The translations under genes were made by a program, and so were the position numbers. 64,000 bases of DNA. It comes from Stomorhina lunata. Taxonomy: Eukaryota; Arthropoda; Insecta; Diptera; Rhiniidae. Below, piece after piece: positions 51,725 through 62,990 of this stretch. The notes under the pieces were generated by a model, which saw nothing but the letters and a program-made list of their open reading frames with translations, was not told where the DNA came from and searched no databases. The stretch's first letter is position 1. The number at the start of each line of letters is the position of its first letter. The DNA is taken from positions 97,186,865 through 97,250,864 of the forward strand of contig OW121744.1 in NCBI GenBank assembly GCA_933228675.1, written 5' to 3'.

Positions 51725-53825
51725 CGAAGAGAAAAACGTGTTTTTTTTTTGAAGTGAAATAACTAAAAAACTGTAAAAGTTATTATAGTGAAGTAAACCT
51801 ATTTTTTTCGTATCTCTAAGCTCATTTTGAATGAAGAAAATCGATTATATTTGGCAAAAATTTAATGGGCTACACGTTCCAAAAACTTTTTTTAGTTCTA
51901 CTTTGGCGCCCAATAATTCACCCTGTGAAAACACAGAGTAACCATAAATCCAAAACTCAGAAAGCTTCTCCTTAACAATTACCTCATACGTAAAAAAAAA
52001 TTAAAATTTAGAAGATATAGATTTATTAGCACGCACTTTTTTTGTTTTAAACCACTGTGCGTCATTTTGCATTTTTCTTATAATTACAAATTTAAAAATT
52101 AATTTTTCAATTATTTTTACTTGTTTATTTTATCAGCTGGTAATTGTTTTAATTTGAGTTTATATTAAAAAACTAAGAAAATTAAAAAAAAATTGTTTAG
52201 CTTGAGAAATACAATTTTATCTTAATTCTTAAGAAACCCTTAAAAATCTTCAGAATCAAGCTCATCTGGCAAGCCTAGCTACAACATACCTTTTTAAATA
52301 GGTTTTTATATGGGATTTCTTAGTTTCATGCTCTTGAACAAATTTTTTGGTATACAAATGTAGCCCTGATGGAAACAATCAATTTTTAAAAAAATTTCAC
52401 TTCGGCCTATGATTAGCCTCGTGAAATTTCTCCAATCATGGTCTTGTTCATATTTTCTGTATGGCTCTAGTCATAGCTTTTGACAATAACTCCTCATGAC
52501 TAGAACTTTATTCATAGCACCGGCATGACTTTAGTCATAGTTAAAGCATATTTATTCTTACCCTTCATATTGCAATCATATCCCCCATAACATCATTTTG
52601 CAAAACTTAAATCGCAAAAACCTATCAAAACTTAATGAAAAGAAATCCCATCATCTTAGATCTTAAAAACTCTTCCCAATTAAACTGCGATAAGTACATA
52701 TTTTTGTTTTATGAAAAGACTAAAGGAAAAAATCACATACTCATGCCTCAAATAAACGGATAATGGCAATGAACAATTAGTTTTATTTTTATATTTTTAA
52801 TGATGATGATTATTATAAATGTTGACTTACAGTAATAATCATCATAAAATTAATTACTTATGCTGCTTATTAGACGTGCACACAGACAGACAGACGGTCG
52901 GACAGACAGCCAGAGATTCAGTCATAATAAGCAAGAAAATGATAATAATGGGAAACCTAATGGAAAATTATGACAACTTTAATGATGCAAAAACTGCAGG
53001 TTAAAAACTAAATACGAGTACAGACTTTATTTAGATAAAACGCAGAAAATAAGAGGGGATTTATGAGGGCTAAAAGGAAATGGGAGCAGGCATTAAATAA
53101 TAATAGAAACAAACTTTGTTATCTTAAGGGTCTACTATAAAAGGAGGGGGGAGGAAAGGGAAATATAACAAAAGTCACCACCACCAACTCAATTGAAACA
53201 AATATTAAAGCTTTCCCTAATATTTCTTTTTTTTATTATTATTAGAAAATGCATAAGTGTAAATAGACTATCATGGTTGTTATTAAAGTGTAAATCTGTA
53301 TGTGTGTGTGTGTATAATTTTTCCGAGAGTAAAAGTTTTGGGGAGGCTTAATGGGGTATGTAATTGCATTTTATATGTGTTTTTGTATCTGTTAGTATTA
53401 ATGTATAAAAGGAAAACGGCGCCATTTATGTGTCTGGGGAGCTTAAAAAAAATCTCTTACTCATTTGGCAACAACAGGATGTGGGGATATTATATGTGTT
53501 TTTCGCTACCGGTTTTCAGGCGGTAATTATTAAATATGGCAAGTTTTATTTTTATATTTTTTGAAAAAAGTACTATTTATCATTTATATGATACATGGAA
53601 AGCTGAAATCAGTAACATCCCGGTAGTTTCATAATGAAATACCATATCCTACACCGGTTAAATGACAAGCATATTTTGATATGTACCTGTCGTTGAAGGT
53701 ATACCCATATATACCCACTTCTCGCTGCTCAAAAAAATTATTATTGATCTTTCGAATAATAAGCACATAATAATACCACTAGTCGCTAATACTCGCTTGC
53801 TTTTAGCCGATTATTTATTAAGCAC
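51725..53825. other. AT-rich DNA between transposons, no gene supported
   Basis: About 2.1 kb. It includes a stretch near 52459-52545 with several scattered TCTAGTCATAG/CATGACTAGA strings like the unit of array D, a GACAGACAGACGG run at 52884-52898, and a short TG run at 53299-53313. Open frames (61 and 74 codons) have no recognisable features. Confidence 0.5.
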
Positions 53826-55004
53826 CAGTGTTGCCACTTCAGGTGTAATTACACATATCATGTGTAATTTTTATTTTTATGTGCAGCCGATGTGTAATTG
53901 GCTGCATGTGTAAATCATGTGTAATTTCAATTTTTGTCATTTTTGAGTACTAACAGTTTTCAAAACTTGCAATTAAAAAAATAAATATATGCGCGTCCCA
54001 TTCGAAATCGAAATAGTACATATAATGCAAACTTTTTATTCTAACTAAATAAAAATGTATGTTTTAAAATCCCAGTGCTTATGGGAAATCAACCATTCAC
54101 AATCTCTAATTCGGGAAAAAAAATTATACTTCATGATTTTCGAGAATTTTATATTTGTTAAATTAAAATAATATTTAATTTAAGTGACGATATTTATTCA
54201 ATTGCGGATATTGTTGATCACAAAATTGCCCAAACTTTTCAATCATTATATGTGACCTTTTCCGAGAAAAGGAACCTAGTGTGTCAAAAAACGGGTTTAG
54301 AGTTAGCAGTGGATTCTGGTACCTAAAAGGGTTTAGATTAAGATGAAATGAGTTAGATTTCTAATAAAAATTGATTTGCCATAAAAACATACAAAACGAA
54401 CTTGGGAAAATCGATAAAAATGAAAATAACATTAAAATTTAATTTTTTTAGTTTTTCTCAAAACTTTATTTTCATAGACTAGGTCCCTTTTCTCCGAGAA
54501 GTTGACATATATGTTTAACAAAAAGATTTTCATTCTTTAATGTCGATTTGCAAACTCTCATGCACCTTTCGATTTTGAAACTTTTGGGCTTTGGAGCCAG
54601 AAGATTATTAGATAAAAGTTTTTGATTTAAAGAATTCCTTGGAGATAGATTGTTTCCTACTTTGCAAAAATTTATTAATGGTGGACCAATTTTTGAACCT
54701 ACACAAAAAATGTTAAACAAGAAGTGGAAGATTTTCAATATAAATAGTCGTTAGGTATTTAATATTTTGAAATCGATTTGAAATAGTATAAATTAATTGT
54801 TTTCTTTTCAAGCGTTATGAAATAAAAAAAGATGAACATTAATTTAAAAAACTACAAATCATTTGTTTTTTAATTTTTAACAAAAAAAAATTAGTTAAAA
54901 ACATGTTATTTTGCAAAAAAAAAAAATCATGTGTAATTCCTAATTTCATGTGTAATTTTGGCACGATCCATGTGTAATTTAATATTTGGTTGGTGGCAAC
55001 ACTG
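53826..55004. mobile_element. hAT-superfamily DNA transposon, 1179 bp, probably non-autonomous
   Basis: The ends are inverted: CAGTGTTGCCAC at 53826-53837 and GTGGCAACACTG at 54993-55004. The 8-bp sequence TTAAGCAC is perfectly duplicated at 53818-53825 and 55005-55012. Terminal CAGTG and an 8-bp duplication are diagnostic of hAT elements. Seven subterminal copies of ATGTGTAATT (one ATGTGTAAAT) occur at 53860, 53890, 53906, 53917, 54929, 54948 and 54970, all in the same orientation, and could be transposase-binding sites. No intact transposase frame is present; a possible remnant is listed separately. Confidence 0.92.
54472..54738 (-). pseudogene. Possible remnant of a hAT transposase C-terminus
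   Basis: An 88-codon minus-strand open frame inside the hAT element. The segment VGNNLSPRNSLNQKLLSNNL (about residues 27-46) resembles in spacing the end of hAT transposases (xxAGNxLSxRRxxLxxxxLxxLLFL) that forms the dimerisation region. The upstream catalytic part was not found. The resemblance is short and judged by eye, so this could be chance. Confidence 0.3.
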
Positions 55005-55009
55005 TTAAG

Positions 55010-55065
55010 CACATAAAGAGAGACAAGAGTATTGTCTCTCTGTAACACATAAAGAGAGACAAGAG
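55010..55065 (+). repeat. 20-bp direct repeat with stem-loop beside the hAT insertion
   Basis: CACATAAAGAGAGACAAGAG occurs at 55010-55029 and again at 55046-55065, 36 bp apart. Between them AGAGACA and TGTCTCT form a 7-bp stem with a short loop. The first copy overlaps the right target duplication of the hAT element. Confidence 0.8.
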
Positions 55066-55074
55066 CACTACTTT

Positions 55075-55985
55075 TTACGCCCGCTGAAGTTGCAAAAGCC
55101 ATCCGTGCAGCTAAGCTGATGCTAAACAAATATACGAGTGGGCTGTCAAGTTCTAGATCTATCTAGCGTCATTAAGTGGATAGAATGATCTGAATCCTAA
55201 AACCTGTTAAACCCGCAAATGAGGGATCTTCGTACAGGCCGATCATCCTGTCACCAGTTGCGAAGATACTCGAGGGTCCTCCCTCAGCTGATCAGCCAAA
55301 TACCAGCAGCTCGCTACCAGCATAGATGCGTATGACTACACTATAATGGAGACCGGCCATAATGTTGAAAACCTAATGCGATTGGTCGTTCAGTGGTAAA
55401 TGATGCTGCTCCGAGGTGATGATACTCAGTGGAGAAATATCCAACGCTATCAAAATGTAGCCCTAAGAACTATAACTGACTGCCTACAAATAACCTTACC
55501 TCATCATCTTCATGATTAAATAAAGATCCTTCCTTTTAAGATGTCATCGGAGAAATCATAAAAACTTTAACATCATGCAGGTGGCATCTTTCCGAGGCAT
55601 ATCAGAAAAGATCTTGGCGTGTATGAGGATAGCATGGCAGCATTAAACAAAATTCTTAGGGACGCCTCCAACTCCGCGATTTCAGGTTATAGCATGAATG
55701 TTGCATTAGGAGGTCGCCCACGGCCTATAGCATTAGAAGAAAAGAGCTTCCCTCGGAAAACAAGGGTAGTTCTGGCTCAACTGAGATCAGGATGGAGCAA
55801 CAGACTAAACATCTTTTAGTCTATCATATACCATGCCGTCCCCAACATATGCCCCCACATTTTTAACTGTACCGAAAACCCTACCAGTGAAAGTAGTAAG
55901 ACTTGATCTCTTGAACAGATTCCCCATAAAAAACAAAATTATAAAATTGAAAATATTACAGCTGTTACAACAACAACCGCTAGTC
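55075..55985 (+). pseudogene. Jockey-like LINE relic (reverse transcriptase fragments and C-terminus)
   Basis: Degenerate pol of a non-LTR retrotransposon. Recognisable pieces in order are KPANEGSSYRPIILSPVAKILE (finger/palm motif, about 55212-55275; long form not exact), then ALRTITDCLQITLPHHLHD (about 55460-55516), then PRHIRKDLGVYEDSMAALNK and TRVVLAQLRSGWSNRLN (55590-55810), then a remnant of the C-terminal NICPxxFNCTENPT zinc-knuckle-like region (about 55840-55885). Pieces lie in different frames with many stops, and most of the reverse transcriptase core (including the YxDD motif) is missing. Order and spacing match the C-terminal half of Jockey-clade proteins. No 3' tail was identified. 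Confidence 0.75.
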
Positions 55986-56310
55986 ATTTGTTCGTTATTT
56001 AAGAAGGTCCTTCAATTTTGAACTACTGGGATCCAACCAACGAGTCGGAGAAATAAACAAGTAAATACTCATCATACAGCCAGTCGGCTTCCTAACCGTG
56101 AAAGTAAATCAACCATGTAGACATACACATGTTAGGGACTGGGTATGGGGAAGTTAAATCCAAAAATTAATATATATGACTTTATGAAATTTAGCAAAAG
56201 GCTGGTACATAAAGTGATGCAATAGGACTTTAAAATGAATGAAAAATGTAAACTTAATTTTTTATAGTTTTACTAACTATAGTCCGATGGTCTCCAAAAA
56301 CTACATATTT
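55986..56310. other. Unique DNA, nothing recognised
   Basis: Short AT-rich stretch between the LINE relic and the next dispersed repeat. No open frame or repeat terminus supported. Confidence 0.45.
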
Positions 56311-56887
56311 TAATACCCACCATTAAAAAGAATCGGGGGTATATTGAGATTATCATTCCGTTTGCAATTTCCTTAATATTGGCTCAAAAACCAAAATTGA
56401 TGTACATATATTCTGAATTCTTATGAAATTCTAAGACGATTGTCTGTCTGTCGGTACGGTATGGCTTGAACGAAAGGAGGTAGGTTACTGAAATTTTTCA
56501 AAAATATTCTTCATTTTTTGGAAAATTTTAAAATTGTGCGATATCGGCTTACATTTGACCATAGCTCCTGTATAATCTCGCATAGGCTAATAAATTACAA
56601 ATTATAACAGCTAAGATGATGGAATTTGGTATATAAAAGTTTTACATAAGGTCTCGGCAGTATATCATCGACATCGGTTTATATTTAGCCATAGCTCCCA
56701 TACAAAAAACTTATGAAAACAGCCTAAATTTCATCTAAAATACACTTAAATGCCAATAAATCTGAAACTATAACAGATATAACCACTAAATTTGGCACAA
56801 GGAAGTCTTTGCCAGCGTGTGTGCAAAAATTTGTCACAATCGGTAACCATTTGACCATAGCGCCCATATAAAAAACTTACTAAAACC

Positions 56888-57414
56888 AGGGACCGTAACT
56901 GTTATAACTTTTATCTTAAAAGTCAGAAAATAAAAGTTATTTTTTGACTTTTATTTGTTCGAGCAGAAATAAAAGCCAGTTTTTGAATTTTATTTTTTCG
57001 ATAAAAAATAACAGTTATTTTTGACTCTTATTTTTTCAAGCAAAAATAAAAGTTATTTTCGAGCAAAAATAACAGTCATTTTTGACTTTTATTATTTCGA
57101 GCATTAATAGAAGTTATTTTTTAACTTTTATTTTTTCGAGCAGCAACAAAAGTTATTTTTTGACTTTTATTTTTTCGAGCAGAAATAAAAGTAATTCTTG
57201 TTAAATTTATGATAAATTTATTAAAACAAATTTTCAAACAAATATAATTTTTAAGTGAAAATAATTTGCGTATGCTCAAAAATTAATGGAGTTGAATTTT
57301 GCAATCATAATTGTTATTGAAAATACAAAAATAACTTTTATTTCTGCTCGAAAAAAGAAAAGTCAAAAAATAACTTTTATTTCTGCCCGAAAAAAAATAA
57401 CTTTTATTTATGCT
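56888..57414. mobile_element. Foldback-like element with tandemly repeated arms
   Basis: Left arm (56919-57195) contains about five to six imperfect repeats of roughly 40 bp of the type GACTTTTATTTTTTCGAGCA plus AAATAAAAGTTATTTTT. The right arm (57325-57412) carries the same motif inverted (AAATAACTTTTATTTCTGCT, CGAAAAAAG). A unique AT-rich centre lies between. Inverted arms built of tandem repeats are the hallmark of foldback elements. It interrupts a mini-me-like copy. The left end reads GGGACCGTAACTGTTATAAC; the right end looks truncated, and no target duplication is clear. Confidence 0.6.
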
Positions 57415-57428
57415 AACATTTGGCTATA

Positions 57429-57583
<155 letters not shown>

Positions 57584-57594
57584 AAATCCCCTTT

Positions 57595-59069
57595 TTTTAC
57601 CCACCATCAAAATGATTGAGATTGTCATTCCTTTTGTAATTTCCTTAATATTGACTCAAAAATCAATAACGATATATATTCTAAATCCTTACGAAATTTT
57701 AAGACGATTGAGCGATGTCTGTCCGTCTGTCTGATAAGATAAGAGCTAGCTCACTGAAACTTAGTAAAAACATTCTTCATTTCTGAGAAAATTTTGGTAT
57801 TGAAATTGGACAAAATCGGTTAACATTTGACCACAGCTCCCGTATAACCTCGCCTACGCTAATCGCTTATTTGCTAATAAATAACAAACTATAGTAGCTA
57901 TAATAATAAAAGTATGAAACACAATTGGAACGAACGACCAATTTTTCGGAACGAATATTCGTCGTTAGAAATAGAACATATGGGCTTATATGAGTGTGCT
58001 CACAATTGATGCGTACGACGAAATTCGTCGTGCGTATCGAACAGTGCGATAGGTTTATTTCTATTTCATACGCAGACGAACGACGACTAAACTGGATTAG
58101 AGTGGCTGTATTTCTATTTCTGTTGTAAAATATTGATGTCCTATAGTGTTGATGTCCTATAGTGCTGGACGAAATTAGTCATTCGTCACAATTGTGTTTC
58201 TACCTAAAATTTGGTATATAGAAGTCTGGCATAAGCCCTAGGCAGCATATAAAATTTCATTAAAATTGGTTCACATTAAGTCATAGTTCCCATACAAAAA
58301 ACTTACTGAAAAGCCAAAATTTCACTTAAAATACACTTAAATGCCAATAAATCTAAAACTATAACAGATATAACCACTAGCACGAGGAGGTCTTATGTAG
58401 GAATCGGTCCATTTTGACCATAGCTTTCATATAAAAACCGCTCCCGGTAACCACTAAAATGCCACAAACGCCAGTTAAAAGCTATTAAATTATAAACTAT
58501 GGCCACTAAATTTTGCACAAATAAACTTTACAATAATACCAGCCGGTATATTAAATTTTCTGACAATCGGTCAACATTTGGCTATAGTTCTTATATATAT
58601 AACATAACCTTTTTATATCTACAATCAAAAAGATTTGGAGGTACATTCAGTATTATCAATCAATATTATTAGGTCCAGACTTTATATATGGTAGATGCAT
58701 TAGGAACTCCTAACAAAATATATGGAGCCCCCATATTACTATCAACATGTTTATCCTAACTAAATATAAGCTAAACGAAAAGTATTTAACATATTTATAG
58801 TGCTAAACTATACCCGGTAATGGGACTAAATTTTGTGCAAAGTAAATACTAGACAAACCACTTAGATACTTTTAAATGTTGAACTATAAAGCTTCTGCAA
58901 TTGAATTTAGTGCAAATATTTTGCCAACGATACCAATTTTTTCGAATTTAATCCACATTTTGAATTAGCTCCACCCTCGTAGATATATGAGATATGTTTC
59001 TAAATTTAACACAACTTGATGTTGGGTATATAAGATTCGTCATAGCCGAATACAACACTCATACTTGTT
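57595..59069 (-). mobile_element. Mini-me-like element, family 1, near full-length copy with nested MITE
   Basis: Minus-orientation copy from TACCCACCATC (57598) to the conserved terminus ACTTGTT (59063-59069). It contains the GTCY-type core GATTGAGCGATGTCTGTCCG at about 57706-57725. It matches 50167-51724 along its length apart from a 285-bp MITE at 57916-58200. Head-to-tail arrangement with the preceding copy suggests either nested insertion at a shared site or tandem duplication. Confidence 0.75.
57916..58200. mobile_element. 285-bp MITE with TA target duplication
   Basis: The ends are inverted: GAAACACAATTGGAACGAAC near 57916 and its imperfect reverse complement ending CAATTGTGTTTC at 58200, with similarity extending over about 25-30 bp. 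TA flanks both sides (57913-57914, 58201-58202). The element at 50167-51724 gives the approximate empty site. Internal features: a tandem TTGATGTCCTATAGTG pair (about 58132-58165) and an ACGACGAA/TTCGTCGT palindrome. Probably mobilised by a Tc1/mariner-type transposase, from the TA duplication only. Confidence 0.75.
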
Positions 59070-59518
59070 TTGTGAGAAAATCTGTTTTTAAGCAGAGGAA
59101 TATCTTCTAGCGGATTAATGTTACTCTTATATTCAATCCCGGAATTACGATTGACTGGAATTTCAGTCCATGTTCTAAGTAATACAATTATAATTATAGT
59201 GTGGGTGTATTGTACAAATATCATCACAAAAAGCTCATATTTTAAATGATCTCCAATATCAGCAAACGCTTCTGAAATTCTCGTTTACGAATACCGTGAA
59301 TCAGATTTGGTCTAATATGATTCCTTACTTACTTTAATTAAATACATACATACCATTTTAACATCTTTTTTCATTAACCTCTCTCCGACCTAAAAAATAA
59401 ACTATTAAAGTTAAAAACTTTTCTCTGAAACACGTAAGTCCCCAGAGCTTTAAGAAATATTATATTTTAATAGAAAATTATTATATTTTTTTTTTTTTTT
59501 GCCCAAAATACGAAACAA
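59070..59518. other. AT-rich DNA, nothing recognised
   Basis: About 450 bp with a 73-codon minus-strand open frame (59006-59227) that overlaps the preceding repeat and has no recognisable domain. A poly-T run lies at 59486-59500. Confidence 0.4.
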
Positions 59519-59683
59519 CCCAGTAAAACTTTTCATTACCAAATAATGAGTTAAACAGTTAAACTATTGAACATGAACTACTTACTCATTCGCTGTTTAA
59601 GTCATTACATTAACATGGGGATGTCATTGGCGGCAAGTACTTACCAATTGCAGAAAAGTAATGACTTGGGTAAGCAATTTGAA

Positions 59684-59726
59684 AGCAACAACAACAACAG
59701 CAACAACTTTTTTGTTGTTGTTTTAT
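59684..59726 (+). repeat. CAA/GTT microsatellite, self-complementary
   Basis: CAACAACAACAACAGCAACAA is followed after a short T run by GTTGTTGTTTT, so the two halves can form a hairpin. Confidence 0.85.
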
Positions 59727-59766
59727 TAAAAACATATATTTTTAAACGAAATACAAAATTTTTTTT

Positions 59767-59838
59767 ATGATCCCATGGGGGCTCGAACCCAGACCCTCCG
59801 ACTGCTAGGCAGAGACTCTTCCACTGAGCTACTTCTTA
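59767..59838 (-). tRNA. tRNA-like relic with A and B boxes (pseudo-tRNA or SINE)
   Basis: On the minus strand TAGCTCAGTGGAAGAGT is a good D arm/A box (stem GCTC/GAGT), and GGTTCGAGCCC is a good B box. The anticodon stem pairs at four of five positions around loop CTAGCAG, giving nominal anticodon AGC. The acceptor halves (TAAGAAG, TGGGATC) do not pair, and the T stem has two mismatches. A working tRNA is therefore unlikely. Confidence 0.5.
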
Positions 59839-60278
59839 TGTTGAAAACTTAGCAGCTTATAATTAATATAAACAAGTTTTATTTTTAGATCCAAAATCAT
59901 GTGAAAATAACTTTGTTTTTCCCTGCTTTTTTTTGCTTTGTTGTAATTTTTGGAAAAATATTTTTATACGATTTTTTGTAATTATTTTAAAACTTTTTTA
60001 AAATTATTTTAAAACTTAAACAATTTAAATCTTCTTTTTTGTATAAGTTTTTACATAAGATTGACTCTTACTTACTTAAATGTTACAACCTGTTAAGGTC
60101 AAAGTCCGAGCATATTTTAGAATTCCATGGATTTCGATCTTGTGCGAATATTCTCCAATTTTATAGGCCAAGCTTAGAAAAATGTTCCTCTACTTGGTCT
60201 TTCTATCGAAGTTTCGGACATCCTCCTCTAACATTAGGTAGGGGGACATTTCAATTCTAATTTTATTCTCTTCATTGT

Positions 60279-60500
60279 ATTTTTTTTTTTTCAAGAGAGG
60301 GTTACTAGCCCGTAATCCTAACCCATTTTTATCGATCTTATGGGACAACTCTCGGAACATGTTAACTCACAATATTAATGGGTGTTAAACTAGCTCCCCG
60401 GGTGATACCATGAGGAGGTGTGTGTCCACAGTTGAGATGCAGGATGACCCAGATAAGTTGGGCTTACCAAGTTAAGACCAATTAGAATCGTGTTTGGTAT
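60279..60500 (-). mobile_element. Possible 3' end of a minus-strand retroelement with A tail
   Basis: A T12 run at 60279-60290 is followed by moderately GC-richer sequence to about 60500. Read on the minus strand this is a non-coding 3' region ending GGCTAGTAACCCTCTCTTG and then an A tail, as in LINE or SINE insertions. No coding part and no target duplication was found. Confidence 0.3.
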
Positions 60501-60663
60501 TCAACATCCCCTACATAATCAAAATTGACTCATGATGGTATTTTTTCATTAACGTGAGTTAGTTTTACAAATTTTTTTACAGAAGATAATATTTAAGTTC
60601 TTAAAATTCAAAAATCATTTAAAAAGACTCTTTTAATAAAAAAAAAAAAACTAAAAAAAATTG

Positions 60664-60697
60664 TAGCCCTTGGTGGGATTTGAACCGGGGCCATTCA
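60664..60697 (-). tRNA. tRNA 3'-half-like fragment with B box and T run
   Basis: On the minus strand CCCGGTTCAAATCCCACCAA contains a perfect-looking B box (GGTTCAAATCC), and a T8 run like a Pol III terminator follows. No A box or 5' half is recognisable, so this is a fragment or part of a tRNA-derived repeat. Confidence 0.35.
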
Positions 60698-60826
60698 GTT
60701 TAAATTACCATCTTAATTACAAATAAGTACTTCTGTAATAACTTATTATTTATTCAGATGGTATGTTGTAGTCGTTACAAGGTAACCAGTTATCAGAGTA
60801 CTTGCCATTACCAAAGTTTTGCTGGG

Positions 60827-61450
60827 AAATTAGTAATCCTTGTTTAACAAATATTATTTGGTTTCGTTTTTATATTTTGTCTTTACTTTACATATAAAGC
60901 TAAAGCTTTAGCTTTTCAAAAATATATAATTACAATTAAACAGACATACATGTCTGGATCTCCTTCCATTTGCTTATAATATAGACAAAAGGACAGACTC
61001 TATATATTTGATATTACTTACAAATATAAATAAAAACCAAAGTCTATGTCATTTTCATTTGGAGCTTATTAAAGTCTAATTATGAGGACTAGATACTTAT
61101 AGACAGCAACAGAAAAACGTAGTTATTTCGTTAAAAGGCAAACATATAAAAACGGATTTAATTATTATAAAATATAGATAATTTTAACAAAACTAATTTT
61201 AACATATGAAAACGTATATTTAGATAATGCTACGCTGGTAAAGAAAAGTTTAATTAATACTGATAATGGTATGTCTCCCATACCATTATCCTTGTTTCTA
61301 TTACAAATAATGTTGTTAATATGTTTTATATAGTTATATCTGTAGTAATATTTTCAGTTGTAATGATAAAATGCCAGAACGTGTTCAAAAGTTTTGAGAA
61401 ATTTTTGATTCGTATCTTATATTCTTAAACGAGCAATAATTTTATGTATA
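60827..61450. other. AT-rich unique DNA, nothing recognised
   Basis: About 620 bp, including a GTATGGTATGTCTCCCATACC-like inverted repeat (GGTATG near 61267, CATACC near 61279). No gene or transposon end is supported. Confidence 0.4.
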
Positions 61451-61454
61451 TATA

Positions 61455-62232
61455 TAGAGTAGCCGTTCTGCAGAGAATATTGCTGCTGTAGCCGAGGATG
61501 TCATGGAAGCGCCGTCGACATCGACCAGACGACGTGTCACGCAAATGGATGTCAGTCGACGGTCTTTACAGCGAATTTTGGTAAAAGATTTGAAGATGTT
61601 TCCGTACAAAGTCCAGGTGCATCAGCTGTTAGCTGCTGACAGCCAATCGCGTCTAACATACGCTCAAGCCATCCTTAATGACCACCAAGGGGAAGATGAT
61701 TTTTCATCAAAAATAATTATGATCATTTCAATCTTAGGGGGTATGTAAATAAGCAAAGTTTACGCTTCTGGGGCACTGAAAATCCCACGAAGAGCCATTA
61801 CACCCGCTCATAATCACTGTATGGTGTGCTGTTTTCGCTGGAGGAGTTACTGTCAATGGTGAGCGCTACAGAGCAATGATTAACGAGTTATTTTTGCCGC
61901 AACTTGATGAATTGGGATTGGAAAACATGTGGTTCCAACAGAACGGTGCAACGGCACACACTGCACGTGCCACAACCGATATGCTGAAGGATGCATTTCC
62001 CGGGCGCCCAATCTCCCATTTTGGCAATTTGCACTGGCCAGCAAGATCGCCTGATTTGACCGCTGCAGACTTCTTTTTGTGGGGCTTTTATGTCAACAAG
62101 CCTCTTAAAGACAATATCCGTCAAGAATATGAGGACCTATCGCCAAAGTGATGGAAAATGTCATAAAAAGGGCTCAAATGACAATCAACTGTGTCGGCGG
62201 CCATTTACATGACATCATATTCTCGACTTGAT
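61455..62232 (+). pseudogene. Dead mariner-type (Tc1/mariner) transposase
   Basis: Pieces appear in three frames. First comes a helix-turn-helix part with STRRRVTQMDVSRRSLQRIL and a following LKMFPYKVQ (61500-61620). Next is GYVNKQSLRFWGTENP after a +1 frameshift (about 61738-61790). Then 61834-62148 gives TVNGERYRAMINELF, WFQQNGATAHTA, RSPDLTAADFFLWG and VNKPLKDNIRQE. After a further frameshift, MENVIKRAQM and GGHLHDIIFST form the C-terminus. The first catalytic Asp region (SDEAHF) is lost at the frameshift. The second Asp (QQDGA in relatives) is Asn, and the third (DFFLWG) is kept. About 20 residues are missing before VNKP. Clearly non-functional. Terminal inverted repeats were not found. 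Confidence 0.88.
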
Positions 62233-62237
62233 CTAGA

Positions 62238-62990
62238 AACAAGTAAGAAAGTGCTATAGTCGGTCCAGCCCGGCCATATGATACCCTTCACCACTAAGAT
62301 CAAAAGTGTTATTTTTTCTGTATAAAGTCAAATATTTGCTAAATTTTGCCATCATACAAACATTTTCTCAAAACTTTTATATTTAAACTGCTTCCGACAT
62401 TTGGACTTATATGAGAGCTAGGGTCAAATGTGGACCGATTATCTCGAAATTGGGCAAATTGATTCCAGCTGTTACAAAAATTGTGTGTGTAAAAAATAAA
62501 CTTAAAATTCCCATTATCTTTAAATTTAGGAGCTTTTTAGTGATTTTTGTCTCATTTAGTGCATTTTTAAAGAAATGTTTGTATGGAAGCTATGGTCAAA
62601 TGTGGACCGATTTTAACGAAATTTGGTACAGTGATTTAAGTTGACATAAGCAGTATTTGATTTAAATTTCATGATATTATATCAATTCCGGGAAGTGGGA
62701 TCTATGGGAGGTACCATAAATAATTAACCGATTTTGACGAATTTCAATAGCCATAGTCCCATTATCAAAAAAATGATCTGTGCCAAATTTCATCAAATTA
62801 TCTTTAGAATTGCGACCTGTAGTTTGATTACAAGGTTTACATGGGGGTCCAGCCTGCCAGCCAGCCAGACGGACGGACATCGCTAAATCGACTCAGAAAG
62901 TGATTCTAAGCCATTTCCATGTGTTACATACATCAGCACAAACTTATAATACCATTTTCGCCTATGGTGGTGAAGGTTATTAAAATTAAA
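62238..62990 (+). mobile_element. Dispersed repeat, family 2 (mini-me-like)
   Basis: Starts AACAAGTAAGAAAGTGCTATAG immediately after the mariner relic and ends near GGTGGTGAAGGTTATTAAAA. It carries TATGGAAGCTATGGTCAAAT motifs and a GTCY-type tract with core GACGGACGGACATCGCTAAA followed by TCGACTC (about 62868-62894). It shares the terminal AACAAGTAAGA and the core with family 1, but otherwise differs and is half as long. Non-coding. Confidence 0.65.

Larger units (their letters stand above)
59519..60826. mobile_element. Candidate element with inverted CCCAG(T/C)AAAACTTT termini
   Basis: CCCAGTAAAACTTT at 59519-59532 and its near-perfect inverted match AAAGTTTTGCTGGG at 60813-60826 (13 of 14) bound a 1.3-kb segment. 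A second inverted pair (GGCAAGTACTT near 59631, GAGTACTTGCC near 60796) lies inside. No target duplication or transposase was seen, and the interior holds unrelated-looking pieces (tRNA-like fragments and a possible retroelement 3' end), so this may be a composite. Confidence 0.3.

Noticed and set aside
59767..59838. Functional tRNA-Ala(AGC)
   Set aside because: Acceptor stem does not pair and the T stem has mismatches; kept only as a tRNA-like relic.
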